Shown: positions 35,931 through 44,588, counted from the first letter of the stretch. The stretch is DNA of 64,000 bases from Actinopolymorpha singaporensis (GCF_900104745.1 NZ_LT629732.1:5319981-5383980); one strand, 5' to 3'. Numbers and translations are program-made. Notes: generated from the letters alone by a model not told the origin.

Positions 35931-36917
35931 TCAGCGGTGTTGCTGGGCGTAGTGCGCAGCCAGCAGGTCCTCACCCCAGTCGTTGCGCAGGTCGCGCCAC
36001 ACCGTGTGGATGTGGTTGGCGTCGTTCTGGGTGTTGTCGTACTCCAGCACGAACGTCGGGCCGGCCACGGCGTAGTAGTGCCGCTCGCCTACGCCCGGGC
36101 GCAGCGAACCCGCCCAGCTGAAGGTGACCCTCTCCAGACCCGCCTTCTCCACGTCGTGCCAGGATGCCTCGGCCACCTCCGGGGTCGACCGGCCGAGATA
36201 GTGCCGGACCAACGTCTCGAGATGCCCGCGCTGGCGGTCGGTCATGTCGGCGTACGCCAGCCCACGGGGAAGCCGACCCGCGTCGGCCACCGGGTCACGG
36301 CGGGTGAGGATGTCGTCGGGCGCCTCCGCGTCGACCACGGCCTGCGCCTGGCGCTCGGGATCGAGCGAGGTCAGCAGCGTGCGGGCAAGGTCCTCGGACT
36401 CGGGAAGGGTGCGAAGACCGGTGTGTGGTCCGGACAGCACGGTGGCCGGGTTGGCGCCGAAGAACTGCGGAGTCGCCGCCACCTGGTCACCGACCACGGC
36501 GAAGTGGACCGCCAGGTGGTGCCCGTTGACCCGCCACGCCCAGGGGCGGGATCCGGCGGGGTCGCCGAGAACGCGGACCCAGAAGAAGTTGGGGTCGCGC
36601 TGCCTCCACATGTCCGAACCGGCCTCGCGTTCGATGTCGCGCAGGATGCCGTCCAGCGTCATGATCGCCTGCGCCCGGCCGTTGCCATCGTCGCTCAGGC
36701 CGGTCGCCAGCAGTGCGGCCGCGAGGCCTCGCTGGTCCTCGGACATGTCGGCCAGGGAGAGCCCGGGCCGCGGACCGGGCAGATAGGTCCAGCTCCGGTG
36801 GTCGTCGGTGTCGAACGGAGCGGTGGCCGCCCTCCGCTGGTCCGGTGTGAGCGCGGACAGGAACGTGGTCGCCGCCGCGACCATCCGAGCGGTCGTACCT
36901 GCCTGGGATGCGGTCAT
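35931..36917 (-). CDS. DUF3500-family protein
   Basis: 328 residues from ATG 36917 with GGAGG upstream. Recognisable DUF3500 stretches: ALTPDQRRAATAPFDTDDHRSWTYLPG near 25, FFWVRVLGDP, WAWRVNGHHLAVHF near 140 and GPTFVLEYDNTQNDANHIHTVWRD near 290. The conserved histidines and aspartates suggest a metal or nucleophile site, but function is unknown for this family. No signal peptide. It appears monocistronic. Confidence 0.82.
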   Translation of the reverse strand: MTASQAGTTARMVAAATTFLSALTPDQRRAATAPFDTDDHRSWTYLPGPRPGLSLADMSEDQRGLAAALLATGLSDDGNGRAQAIMTLDGILRDIEREAGSDMWRQRDPNFFWVRVLGDPAGSRPWAWRVNGHHLAVHFAVVGDQVAATPQFFGANPATVLSGPHTGLRTLPESEDLARTLLTSLDPERQAQAVVDAEAPDDILTRRDPVADAGRLPRGLAYADMTDRQRGHLETLVRHYLGRSTPEVAEASWHDVEKAGLERVTFSWAGSLRPGVGERHYYAVAGPTFVLEYDNTQNDANHIHTVWRDLRNDWGEDLLAAHYAQQHR

Positions 36918-37084
36918 CTGTCCTCCACGTTCGCCGGCCAGCAACCCGAGTCAGGCTAGCCGTGCCCACCGACAGACACCCAGGTCCGCTCGGGCACGCT
37001 GTCCCGCATCGGCCGGGCGGGGCTGGGTTCGGGTCGCGACAGATCGGCACGCTTGACCGGCGCCGGGACGGGTAGTCCACCCGG

Positions 37085-37771
37085 ATGGCTCGCCGCACAG
37101 TCCGCACCGCCGCCGACCACGTACCCGACTCCACCGACGTGGCCGAGCTGCGCGCCGCCGCGAAGACCTGCCAGGGCTGCGACCTCTATCGCGACGCCAC
37201 CCAGACCGTGTTCGGCGCCGGCGACCCGCACGCCAGGGTGATGCTGGTCGGCGAGCAGCCAGGTGACGTCGAGGACCGGCGGGGTGAGCCGTTCGTCGGC
37301 CCCGCGGGTGGCGTGCTCGAACGCGCGCTCGCCGACGCCGACATCGACCGGCGGCACACGTACGTCACGAACGCGGTGAAGCACTTCAAGTTCACCCCCG
37401 CCGAGCGGGGCAAGCGGAGGTTGCACAAGACTCCCGGGCAAACCGAGATCGTCGCCTGCCGGCCATGGCTGGTCGCCGAACTCGCTGCCGTACGCCCGCT
37501 GGTGCTGGTCTGCCTCGGCGCGACGGCCGCGAAGGCGGTGCTGGGGCCGGAGTTCAGAGTGAGCAGGCAACGTGGCCAGGTGCTGCCGGCGCCTGGGGCC
37601 CTGGCGGAGGCCGAAGACCGCGAGCGCTCCGCGGCCGGTTCCTCAGCGGGCGCCGGGCCCGCCGTCGTCGCGACCATCCACCCGTCGGCGGTCCTGCGCG
37701 CCCGCGACCGTGACGACATGTACGCCGGGCTGGTCGACGACCTTCGGGTCGTCGCCCGCGAGCTCGCCTGA
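37085..37771 (+). CDS. udgX: UdgX-type uracil-DNA binding/glycosylase protein
   Basis: Iron-sulfur uracil-DNA glycosylase superfamily member that, in mycobacteria, forms a covalent bond with the abasic sugar after uracil removal. 228 residues. Cluster cysteines: C29 and C32 (TCQGC), C125 and C143. Motif A is GEQPGD (56-61), motif B is IHPSAV (198-203). The defining loop KRRLHKTPG (110-118) has the covalent-bonding histidine H114; the mycobacterial loop reads KRRIH, so this is a conservative variant. The last 129 bp overlap an SRPBCC gene on the other strand. Confidence 0.92.
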   Translation: MARRTVRTAADHVPDSTDVAELRAAAKTCQGCDLYRDATQTVFGAGDPHARVMLVGEQPGDVEDRRGEPFVGPAGGVLERALADADIDRRHTYVTNAVKHFKFTPAERGKRRLHKTPGQTEIVACRPWLVAELAAVRPLVLVCLGATAAKAVLGPEFRVSRQRGQVLPAPGALAEAEDRERSAAGSSAGAGPAVVATIHPSAVLRARDRDDMYAGLVDDLRVVARELA

Positions 37772-38299
37772 CGGCACCTTCTCGACCGGAGGCTGGGGGT
37801 CGCCCGCCGGCACGGGGTCGCCGACCGGAGGCTGGGGGTCGCCCGCCGGCACGGGGTCGCCCGCCGGCTCGAGGTCGCCCGCCGGCACGGAGCAGGTCGG
37901 GGGCTCGGCCGGCCCCAGAAGCGGTCGCGGCCCGACCCCCACCGTCCGCCCCGCCTCGATCTCGTCCTTGAGCGCGAACATCGCCGACTTCACCGCAACG
38001 GCGAACTCCCGCCGCACCCGCGCCAGCCGCCGCCCGGGCAACTGCCCGCGTGCCGGATCGACCCGCAGGAACACGTGCACGACGGTGCCGTCCCGACAGG
38101 GCTCCAGCCACAGTTCGGCGGTGCCGGTGAACTCGCCCCGGACGTACCACCGCATCCCCTCAGCGCCCCGGTCGTGGTACGGGTCGAGCCGCACCGACGG
38201 CCAGCAGGCACGCCAGAACTCCGCAGCTGTCAGCCGCCGCGCCAGGCGTGCCGGCTCGGCCACGACGAACGTGTCGTCGGCAAGGTCGACCAGGGACAT
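37643..38299 (-). CDS. SRPBCC-family protein with repetitive proline-rich tail
   Basis: 218 residues from ATG 38299, coupled by a TGATG junction to the upstream glycosyltransferase stop. The helix-grip domain covers about 1-130 (ARLARRLTAAEFWRACWPSV, MRWYVRGEFTGTAELWLEP, FAVAVKSAMFALKDEIEAGR). The rest is a Gly/Asp/Pro tail with a duplicated 13-residue block, and the final 43 codons are antisense to udgX. The domain is clearly real; whether translation runs through the whole overlap is less sure. Confidence 0.72.
   Translation of the reverse strand: MSLVDLADDTFVVAEPARLARRLTAAEFWRACWPSVRLDPYHDRGAEGMRWYVRGEFTGTAELWLEPCRDGTVVHVFLRVDPARGQLPGRRLARVRREFAVAVKSAMFALKDEIEAGRTVGVGPRPLLGPAEPPTCSVPAGDLEPAGDPVPAGDPQPPVGDPVPAGDPQPPVEKVPSGELAGDDPKVVDQPGVHVVTVAGAQDRRRVDGRDDGGPGAR
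37784..37861. repeat. Perfect 39-bp tandem duplication
   Basis: Two identical 39-bp units (37784-37822, 37823-37861) encode the repeated Pro/Gly/Asp block of the SRPBCC tail; a partial third copy follows. It begins 13 bp after the udgX stop. Confidence 0.9.
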
Positions 38300-39444
38300 C
38301 AGGCACCTGCGCCGGGGTAACCCAGCAGACCGCGCAGCCGCGCCACCGACGCGTCCCACGTCCAGCACTCCCGCACCCACGCACGACCCCGCTCACCCAT
38401 CGCGCGCGCGGCGACCGGGTCGCCGAGCAGCGTGACGACCTTCGCCGCCACCGCCACCGGGTTGTACGGATCCACGACGTAACCGGTCTCCCCGTGGCGT
38501 ACGGCGTCCGGAGCACCGCCGGAGTCGCCGACGACCACCGGCAGGCCGCTCGCCTGCGCCTCCAGGAACACGATCCCGAGCCCCTCCGGCTCCAGGCCGG
38601 CCAGGCGGGTGCGGCAGGGCATCGCGAACACGTCGCCGGCGTCGAAGTACGGCGGGATGTCGATCCACGGCACCGCACCCGCGAAGACGACGTTCTCGCG
38701 TACGCCGGCCTCCTCGGCCAGCCGCTCCAGGTCGCCGCGGTAGGGACCGTCGCCGACGACCAGCAGCGTCGCCCCCGGCACCTCGCGCAGCACGTGTGGC
38801 CAGGCCGTGATCAACGTGTCCTGGCCCTTGCGCTCGGTGAGTCGCGCCACACACACCACGACCGGCCGGTCGGCGGGAAGGCCCAGCCGCTTGCGGACCA
38901 CCTCCCCGCCGGTGCCCGGCCGGAACGTCTCCGTGTCCACCCCCGGAGTGAGTCGGGTCATCCGGGCCGCGTCCTCGGGGGCGAGCCCGCGCGCCAGCAC
39001 CGAGCGGGTGTACTCCCCCAGGTAGGTGAGGGAGTCGGTGGAACGCCCGATCCGGCGGAACAGCCCGCGCGGCCCCGGCACCCTCGCCCACCACGTCTCG
39101 TGGCCGTGGGTCAGCCCCACGATCCGCTTCGCCCCGGCCCGGCGCAGCGTCGGCGCGAGCAGGCCGAGCGGCGCGGCGGCGCCGAACAGCACCCGGTCGC
39201 AGCCTTCCGAACGCAGCACCCGGGTCGTACGCCGGGCAAGTCCCGGTGTCGGCAGCAGCGTCGAGGTGCGGTCGCGGATCACCGGGAACGGCAGAGTCGC
39301 GTCGTACTCCCTGCCACCGGCCATCGACGCGGTGTAGACCACCACCTCCGACGGCGGCATCCGCTGGCACAGGGCGAGCACGAACGCCTCGATACCTCCC
39401 TGCCGGGTCGGGAAGTCGTTCGTCACCACCAGAGTGCGGGCCAC
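38299..39444 (-). CDS. GT4-family glycosyltransferase, PimB-like mannosyltransferase
   Basis: 381 residues, GT-B fold. The acceptor-side domain starts TLVVTNDFPTRQGGIEAFV with the GG loop. The donor domain has VARLTERKGQDTLI near 200 and the EX7E motif in LEPEGLGIVFLEAQASG near 290. The sequence strongly resembles actinobacterial PimB', which adds the second mannose to phosphatidylinositol mannoside at the inner membrane face. Given the inositol locus nearby this is attractive, but sugar and acceptor are inferred. It couples to the SRPBCC gene downstream. Confidence 0.85.
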   Translation of the reverse strand: MARTLVVTNDFPTRQGGIEAFVLALCQRMPPSEVVVYTASMAGGREYDATLPFPVIRDRTSTLLPTPGLARRTTRVLRSEGCDRVLFGAAAPLGLLAPTLRRAGAKRIVGLTHGHETWWARVPGPRGLFRRIGRSTDSLTYLGEYTRSVLARGLAPEDAARMTRLTPGVDTETFRPGTGGEVVRKRLGLPADRPVVVCVARLTERKGQDTLITAWPHVLREVPGATLLVVGDGPYRGDLERLAEEAGVRENVVFAGAVPWIDIPPYFDAGDVFAMPCRTRLAGLEPEGLGIVFLEAQASGLPVVVGDSGGAPDAVRHGETGYVVDPYNPVAVAAKVVTLLGDPVAARAMGERGRAWVRECWTWDASVARLRGLLGYPGAGA

Positions 39445-39538
39445 GGGGACCGACCCTATCCGGCACCCGGGCGGCGGCCGGTACTCACTCGGCGCTCACC
39501 CGCTGGTCTCTCGGTTGGCCGTCGGTCGTCATCGATGG

Positions 39539-41029
39539 TCACTCGGTGGTGGCCATCGCGGGCACGGCCGGCAGGCCGTGGCGCCGGGACCAGGACCGGA
39601 TCAGCGCGATCCGCTCCGGCGCGGTGGGGTGGGTGGCGTAGAACACGTACAGCACCGGCGCGGGAGTCAGGTCACTGCGGTTGGACACCGCGAGCCAGCG
39701 CTGCACCTCCGCGTACCCTCGCGGGTCCCGGGTCAGGTCGAGCGCGTGCACGTCCGCGCTGGCCTCTATCCGCCGGGAGATCGCGTTCTGCAGCGGCAGA
39801 CTGGCCTGTATGCCGATCGCGGTGAGGGCGATGACGAGCGCCACCACCCTCGGGTCTGCGGCCGACCCGACCCCGGCCCGTCGGCGCAGCCGGGCCGAGT
39901 CCAGCAACAGCGCGAGTGCGACCATCCCGCACGCCACCCCGACCGCGCCCACCACGGTTCCGCGCAGTACGTCGTTGTGCTTGGCGTGCCCGAGTTCGTG
40001 CGCGACGATCAGCCGCACCTGGTCCGGCGTGGCGTCCGCCAGCAGCGTGTCGTACACCACGATCCGGCGGGTGGAGCCGAACCCCGAGACGTAGGCGTTG
40101 AGCCGGGTGGTGCGCCGGGACTCGTCGGCGACCAGGACGTCGTCCACGGGTACGTGGTCACGGGCGGCCAGGTCCAGCAGCGACGAGCGAAGCTGCCCGG
40201 GCGGCATGGGGGTGAAGTGGTTGTAGAGGGGTTCGACCAGGACGGGATAGACGAACGATCCCATCACCACCATCCCCGCACCGATCGCCGAGCCCAGCGC
40301 CCACCACCAGCGGGGAAACCTCCGGACCAGGGCCAGCATGCCGACCAGCAGCGCGGCGGTGACCGCGAACGTCAGCCCGGAGGCGATCGCGGTGTCCCCC
40401 GCCCAGCCGGCGAAGCTCTGCGTGGACACCCCGCTGTCCCGGCGAACGATCTCCAACCACAGGTCGAACGGCAGCACCAGGACCCGTATCGCCAGTGTCA
40501 CCGCGAACGTCCCCAGGAGCGCCCGGAGCCACCACCGTCGTACGCGGGGCAGCAGGGCGCCGGCGAGCCGGGCGCCGGTCCGGGTCAGGCCGAGCCATGC
40601 CGAGACCACCAGCCCGGCCGCTCCGGTGAGGTACGCGGGTGCGCGCACCAGCTGCTGGAACGCCACGCTGCTGGCGATCTCGGCCTTGTCGAAGTCCTCG
40701 GTCAGCGGCGCGGTCGACGTCGGCAGCAGGGCACTCGTACGAGCCCACGGGCTCCACGGAGTGGTGATCAGGACCAGCAGGACGAGTCCGGCCAGCAGTG
40801 CCACCAGCACGGCCGTCGCCGACCGTCTGTCAATCCCGGGTTGACATCCTGGCCGGTCTTCGGGCCGACACTCCGGTCGACGTTTCGGTCGGCGCCCCGG
40901 TGGGCGTTCCGGGTGAAAACCGTCCGCCTGGTGACGCGCGGCACGTCGGCCGCGCCCGATCTCTCGTGGGTGTACGGAATCCGGCCTGGGCACGGAATCC
41001 CGTAGCCGCACGCTCCCCCGTCGACGCAC
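39539..41029 (-). CDS. M48-family (Ste24/HtpX-like) membrane metallopeptidase
   Basis: 496 residues as read from ATG 41029. Several membrane segments (about 72-90, 132-148, 168-190, 215-235, 245-265, 360-380, 390-405). The zinc site is HELGH (344-348) with the third ligand in RIEASADVHALD near 415. The first 68 residues are an Arg/Pro-rich repeat-like stretch without conservation, so the true start may be a GTG near 40815. CaaX-type or protein quality-control protease in the membrane. Confidence 0.85.
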   Translation of the reverse strand: MRRRGSVRLRDSVPRPDSVHPREIGRGRRAARHQADGFHPERPPGRRPKRRPECRPEDRPGCQPGIDRRSATAVLVALLAGLVLLVLITTPWSPWARTSALLPTSTAPLTEDFDKAEIASSVAFQQLVRAPAYLTGAAGLVVSAWLGLTRTGARLAGALLPRVRRWWLRALLGTFAVTLAIRVLVLPFDLWLEIVRRDSGVSTQSFAGWAGDTAIASGLTFAVTAALLVGMLALVRRFPRWWWALGSAIGAGMVVMGSFVYPVLVEPLYNHFTPMPPGQLRSSLLDLAARDHVPVDDVLVADESRRTTRLNAYVSGFGSTRRIVVYDTLLADATPDQVRLIVAHELGHAKHNDVLRGTVVGAVGVACGMVALALLLDSARLRRRAGVGSAADPRVVALVIALTAIGIQASLPLQNAISRRIEASADVHALDLTRDPRGYAEVQRWLAVSNRSDLTPAPVLYVFYATHPTAPERIALIRSWSRRHGLPAVPAMATTE

Positions 41030-41201
41030 GTTCCCCCCAACGCACGCTTCGAGCCCGGCCGGCTACGGCCCTACGGCCCGCGGTCTCGCCACAATCCTCA
41101 CCCCGTTGCCGTCGGTCCGCCGGTCAATCGGCCAGTCGGAAACCGCTCGGTCGCCAAACCAGTCCGTCTGTACGCCAGTCCGTCGTTCGTCGGTCGGTCG
41201 G

Positions 41202-42608
41202 TCAGTCGTCGCTGCGTTCGCGCACGTAGGCGCGCCAGCCCTGCACGAATCGCTCGGAGGAGGTGCCGAGGACGCGCCGATAGACGCGTTCCTGGTCGAC
41301 CTTGGTCCTGGCGCCGTCCATCGCGACGTAGAACCGCAGCAGCTTTGCCCGGTCCCAGCGTTGCGCGATGTAGCGGCACGCCGTCCACGCCGACTCGTAC
41401 GCCTCGTCGAGTGCCCTGGCCCGTGGGTCGAACTCCGTGCCCCCAGGCAGCGCGTCCGGAGGCCCCCGGCGGCGCACGTCGCTCAGGAACTCGTGAGCGA
41501 TCACCTCAGCCGGCAGCCCGGAGCGGTGGAAGCCCACGTAGTCGGCGAAGCCTTCCGAGAGCCACACCGGCATGCCGCTCACGGTGGCGTGTGCCGCGAC
41601 GTGAGTCGCCTCATGGGTCAGAACCACGAGCCGGCCGAGGCTGCCGATCCGGTCGAACGTGTGCGGGTTGACCACAATGTGCGAGGCGAGGGCCGGATCG
41701 GGCCGCCCGACGGAGGTCGTCACGGCCGCCACCGCGGTCTGGGTGTGTGAGCCGACCCCGATCAGTCGTTCCATCTGCGCCTGGCTGGGCGGCACCAGGA
41801 CGACGATGTACTGGTCCCAACTGCTCCCCCACACCTCCGACACCCGCCGTACGGCAAGATCGGCGGTTCGGGCGAAGCGGCGAAGCTGGTCCAGGTGGCC
41901 TGAGCCCGCCACCATGCTGTGCTCACCGTGGACGACCTCGATCCGTTCGGTCATCCACAGTGGCAGGGACGAATCGGTTCCCTGTCCTTCCCGGTCGCCG
42001 GCGACGTAGCCGACCCCGTCCCGGTCGACGAACGCCATCCGCAGCGTGGTCCTCCATGGCTGGGTGTCGCCGCTCGCGAGGCGGAAGGACAGTTCGACCG
42101 AGGCGACCCAGGCGGAGGGACCAAGCGCGGCCCGCCGGGCAGGAGTGAGCCCCCGCGAGTCGACGACCGGTGTGCCGAACCGCACCTGGCGCACCCGCAT
42201 CCGCTGCAGGTTGTCGAAGAGGTCGGCGGCTGTGGCGGCGTAGGAACCGGCCCGTGGATCGACCGTGGCGAGGTACGCGCGCCGGTCGTTCGCCCGGATC
42301 GCGGCGCTTTGGCGGGCGAGCAGTTCCCCGGCCACCGCGACACGCTGGGCAGTGAGGTGCCCACCCCGGGCGGCGACCGTGGGCCGGACCTCCGGGATGG
42401 AGCCGCCGGCCGGGTACGGGGCGCCGACGGAGTTCATCAGTGCGCCGGCCGCGGACGGAACGGCCGATCCGGTGGCCACTGCCACAGCGGACGCGAACGC
42501 TCCGGACACCAGCAGAACGCCGGCGACGAGAACGGCGAGGGCCTGCCCGACGAACCGTCGGCGCCGAGCGGCCCGACGGCGTACCCGCTGCGGAGAGTCG
42601 CCGATCAC
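41202..42608 (-). CDS. Peptidase MA-like secreted/anchored metallopeptidase
   Basis: 468 residues: a basic cytoplasmic N-terminus, one membrane anchor (about 22-47), an NTF2-like middle region (RQSAAIRANDRRAYLATVDPRA near 100-120; AFVDRDGVGYVAGD near 192) and a C-terminal gluzincin domain with HEATH (332-336) and LSEGFADYVGF, whose E352 is the third zinc ligand. Probably extracytoplasmic. It lies between M48 and NlpC/P60 genes of the same orientation. Substrate unknown. Confidence 0.8.
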   Translation of the reverse strand: MIGDSPQRVRRRAARRRRFVGQALAVLVAGVLLVSGAFASAVAVATGSAVPSAAGALMNSVGAPYPAGGSIPEVRPTVAARGGHLTAQRVAVAGELLARQSAAIRANDRRAYLATVDPRAGSYAATAADLFDNLQRMRVRQVRFGTPVVDSRGLTPARRAALGPSAWVASVELSFRLASGDTQPWRTTLRMAFVDRDGVGYVAGDREGQGTDSSLPLWMTERIEVVHGEHSMVAGSGHLDQLRRFARTADLAVRRVSEVWGSSWDQYIVVLVPPSQAQMERLIGVGSHTQTAVAAVTTSVGRPDPALASHIVVNPHTFDRIGSLGRLVVLTHEATHVAAHATVSGMPVWLSEGFADYVGFHRSGLPAEVIAHEFLSDVRRRGPPDALPGGTEFDPRARALDEAYESAWTACRYIAQRWDRAKLLRFYVAMDGARTKVDQERVYRRVLGTSSERFVQGWRAYVRERSDD

Positions 42609-42630
42609 ACCCGCATCGTACGGAAAATGG

Positions 42631-42666
42631 TCGCCGCCTATCCTGCTGAACGAGGAGAGGCGGCGA
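42631..42666 (-). terminator. Hairpin after the NlpC/P60 gene
   Basis: Nine-base arms TCGCCGCCT and AGGCGGCGA with an 18-nt loop, 38 bp past the NlpC/P60 stop. Confidence 0.5.
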
Positions 42667-42704
42667 GTGAACAGCTTTGGGCCGGCAGGAAACAGTGTGG
42701 GAGC

Positions 42705-43736
42705 TTATCCGGGCCGCACGGCGCCGGCGTACGGCATGTAGCGCATCGGGAGGTATTCGACGCCCTTGCCGGGGCGGGGAGCGTGGATGACCATGCCGTT
42801 TCCGGCGTACAGGCCCACGTGGTGCCGGTCGGAGTAGAAGAGCACCAGGTCACCGGGCTGCAGCTGCGAACGGGACACCTTGGCCGACATGGCGTACTGC
42901 GACCTGGAGGAGTGCGGAAGGGACACCCCCGCCTGCCGCCAGGCCATCATCGTCAGACCGGAACAGTCCCAACTGCTCGGGCCCGCGGCGCCGAAGACGT
43001 AGGGCTCTCCCAACTGGGCACGGGCGAATGCGAGGGCGGTGGCGCCCCGGCCGCTGCCGGACGGAAGCGGAACGCGCTCCTGGCTGCGGGAGGACCGCTG
43101 TGCGGCCTGCTCGCGGGCCTGGTCGGCAGCCTGCACCCGGCGCCGCTCGGCGGCGGTGAGCCGGTCGAGGACGGCCTTGGCCTTGGCGACGTTGGCGTCG
43201 GCCTGCTTTTTGCGGGCCTTCGCGGCGTCGCGGGCCTCGCGAAGGCGGGTCAGCTCCGCCTGACGGGCCGCCTTCTGCTCCGACAGGCGCTTCTGCTCCG
43301 ACTGCAGCTGCTTGAGGAGATCGTCCTGCTGGCCCGCGAACGCCTGCGCGGTGCTCATCTGGGCGATGTATTCCTTCGGATCCTGGGCGACCAGGAGCTG
43401 CACCGTGCTGTCGACGGCACCCGCACGGTATTCGGTGGCGGCGAACTGGCCGATCTGGCCACGCAGCGAGTCCAGGCGCTTCTGCTGCCGGGCCACGTCC
43501 ACGTCGAGCTTGCCGACGCGGCGGTCGATTACCTTCGTCTGGTCGTTCAGCTCGTTGGCCTGCTCGGCGGCCTTCTCCGCCTGCGCGTAGAGGTCGTCGA
43601 CCTGCTTGCGAACCTGGCCGATGTCGCGGCGGGGCTCGGCGTAACTGGCCCCGGGGACCGCGGCGATGAGCGCGACAGTGGCGGTGCCGACGGCGAGCAG
43701 CGCGCGCCCGGATGGGCAGGTGCGGCGGTTGGACAT
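42705..43736 (-). CDS. NlpC/P60 peptidoglycan endopeptidase with coiled-coil domain (RipA/RpfI-like)
   Basis: 343 residues. A signal peptide (about 1-33) leads to a long coiled coil (about 36-215; DDLYAQAEKAAEQANELND, LQSEQKRLSEQKAARQ), then a short linker and an NlpC/P60 domain with catalytic C258 (WDCSGLT), H306 (DRHHVGLY) and H318 (VIHAPR). It cuts D-Glu/diaminopimelate stem-peptide bonds during wall growth; the coiled coil usually keeps such enzymes inactive until removed. Its leader carries a c-di-AMP riboswitch and a good promoter. Confidence 0.93.
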   Translation of the reverse strand: MSNRRTCPSGRALLAVGTATVALIAAVPGASYAEPRRDIGQVRKQVDDLYAQAEKAAEQANELNDQTKVIDRRVGKLDVDVARQQKRLDSLRGQIGQFAATEYRAGAVDSTVQLLVAQDPKEYIAQMSTAQAFAGQQDDLLKQLQSEQKRLSEQKAARQAELTRLREARDAAKARKKQADANVAKAKAVLDRLTAAERRRVQAADQAREQAAQRSSRSQERVPLPSGSGRGATALAFARAQLGEPYVFGAAGPSSWDCSGLTMMAWRQAGVSLPHSSRSQYAMSAKVSRSQLQPGDLVLFYSDRHHVGLYAGNGMVIHAPRPGKGVEYLPMRYMPYAGAVRPG

Positions 43737-43759
43737 CGGGCGGTGAGCCCCTTCTCCTA

Positions 43760-43909
43760 GACGCCTACCGGGTCAGCTGACGGGTTCGGGCCGGGAAGCC
43801 GCCCTACGGTGGTCCAGCCGGTCCAACGTGACCGCCAGGGCCGCCGATTCACCCCGGGAAACCTGGGTCCCCGGCTCTCCTCCGGTTTGGCCGGCGGAGA
43901 CTAAGCGGG
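43760..43909 (-). ncRNA. c-di-AMP (ydaO-yuaA) riboswitch
   Basis: Read on the minus strand, the leader contains the family's conserved blocks in order: CGCTTAG, GGAGAGCCGGGGACCCA, CCGGGGTGAATC, a variable arm, TAGGGCGGC, then GCCCGAACCCGTCAGCTG and ACCCGGTAGGCG. These closely match ydaO-yuaA elements known upstream of actinobacterial wall hydrolase genes, where c-di-AMP binding turns expression off. The element ends 23 bp before the gene and the ribosome site GGAGAAGGGG follows it. Confidence 0.92.
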
Positions 43910-43961
43910 TGCCCGCGTCGGCCGGGTGGCCGACTTACGCAGAACGGACACTTCGGGCGGC

Positions 43962-43990
43962 ACTGTAGTGATCGCGCCCGAGGCTTTCAA
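43962..43990 (-). promoter_or_regulatory. Predicted promoter of the riboswitch-NlpC/P60 transcript
   Basis: Minus-strand -35 TTGAAA (43990-43985) and -10 TACAGT (43967-43962) are separated by exactly 17 bp. Transcription would begin near 43955, about 45 nt before the riboswitch. Confidence 0.65.
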
Positions 43991-44116
43991 ATCCGACAGG
44001 CCCGTTGCGGAGGAGTCCACGGAAATCAGGGCACCGCGTTACCGGTCACGCCGACACGCGACAGCCGCCGATCCTGGCGATTTCCACACTCTTCGCTCCC
44101 GGCCACGTCCGGACCG

Positions 44117-44458
44117 TCACCGCGCGGCCTTCATCCCGTCCCGGTGTGGTGCCTCCGGCTCCGCCAGCCACGGCGGGTGCTCCGGTGACCAGAGGCCGGA
44201 TTCGGCCAGCACCCGGAGGGCCTTCCGGTCCGCCTCGTCGAGCTCGAACCCCACCTCGCCGAACTCCGGCGGGGCGACTCCCGACGCCTCCAGCCACGCA
44301 GCGTCGACCGCGACCGGCTCCACCTGCGCCGGCGCCGGCCCGACGGGCTCGACGCCCACGGGCTCGATCGACGCGGGTGGCGCACCGAGAACGACCGCGA
44401 CCACGCAGTCCTCGCAGTGTCGCTTCCGCACTGCGCAGCGATCGCACTGGATCCGCAT
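44117..44458 (-). CDS. Small conserved actinobacterial protein with four-cysteine N-terminal motif
   Basis: 113 residues from ATG 44458 (GGAGGG upstream). The start MRIQCDRCAVRKRHCEDC holds four cysteines spaced C-x2-C-x6-C-x2-C, suitable for zinc. A proline/valine-rich linker follows, and a C-terminal stretch DEADRKALRVLAESGLWSPEHP looks like a short conserved helix. Function unknown. Gene neighbourhood (NlpC/P60, NYN protein) gives no clear role. Confidence 0.65.
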   Translation of the reverse strand: MRIQCDRCAVRKRHCEDCVVAVVLGAPPASIEPVGVEPVGPAPAQVEPVAVDAAWLEASGVAPPEFGEVGFELDEADRKALRVLAESGLWSPEHPPWLAEPEAPHRDGMKAAR

Positions 44459-44588
44459 GCTGCCCTCCGTCCGTCTCCCCGGCGTCCGTGCGCCCGGCAC
44501 CTGGTGGCGCCTGTCTCGCGTCCGGACTCGCCGTTGCCGGAAACGTTAGACACGACCACCGACAGTGCCCTCGGACCAGCACGTGACC

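Noticed and set aside
37784-37861. udgX reading through into a plus-strand repeat protein
   Set aside because: udgX has a stop at 37769-37771 before the repeat; the repeat is in frame only with the minus-strand SRPBCC gene.
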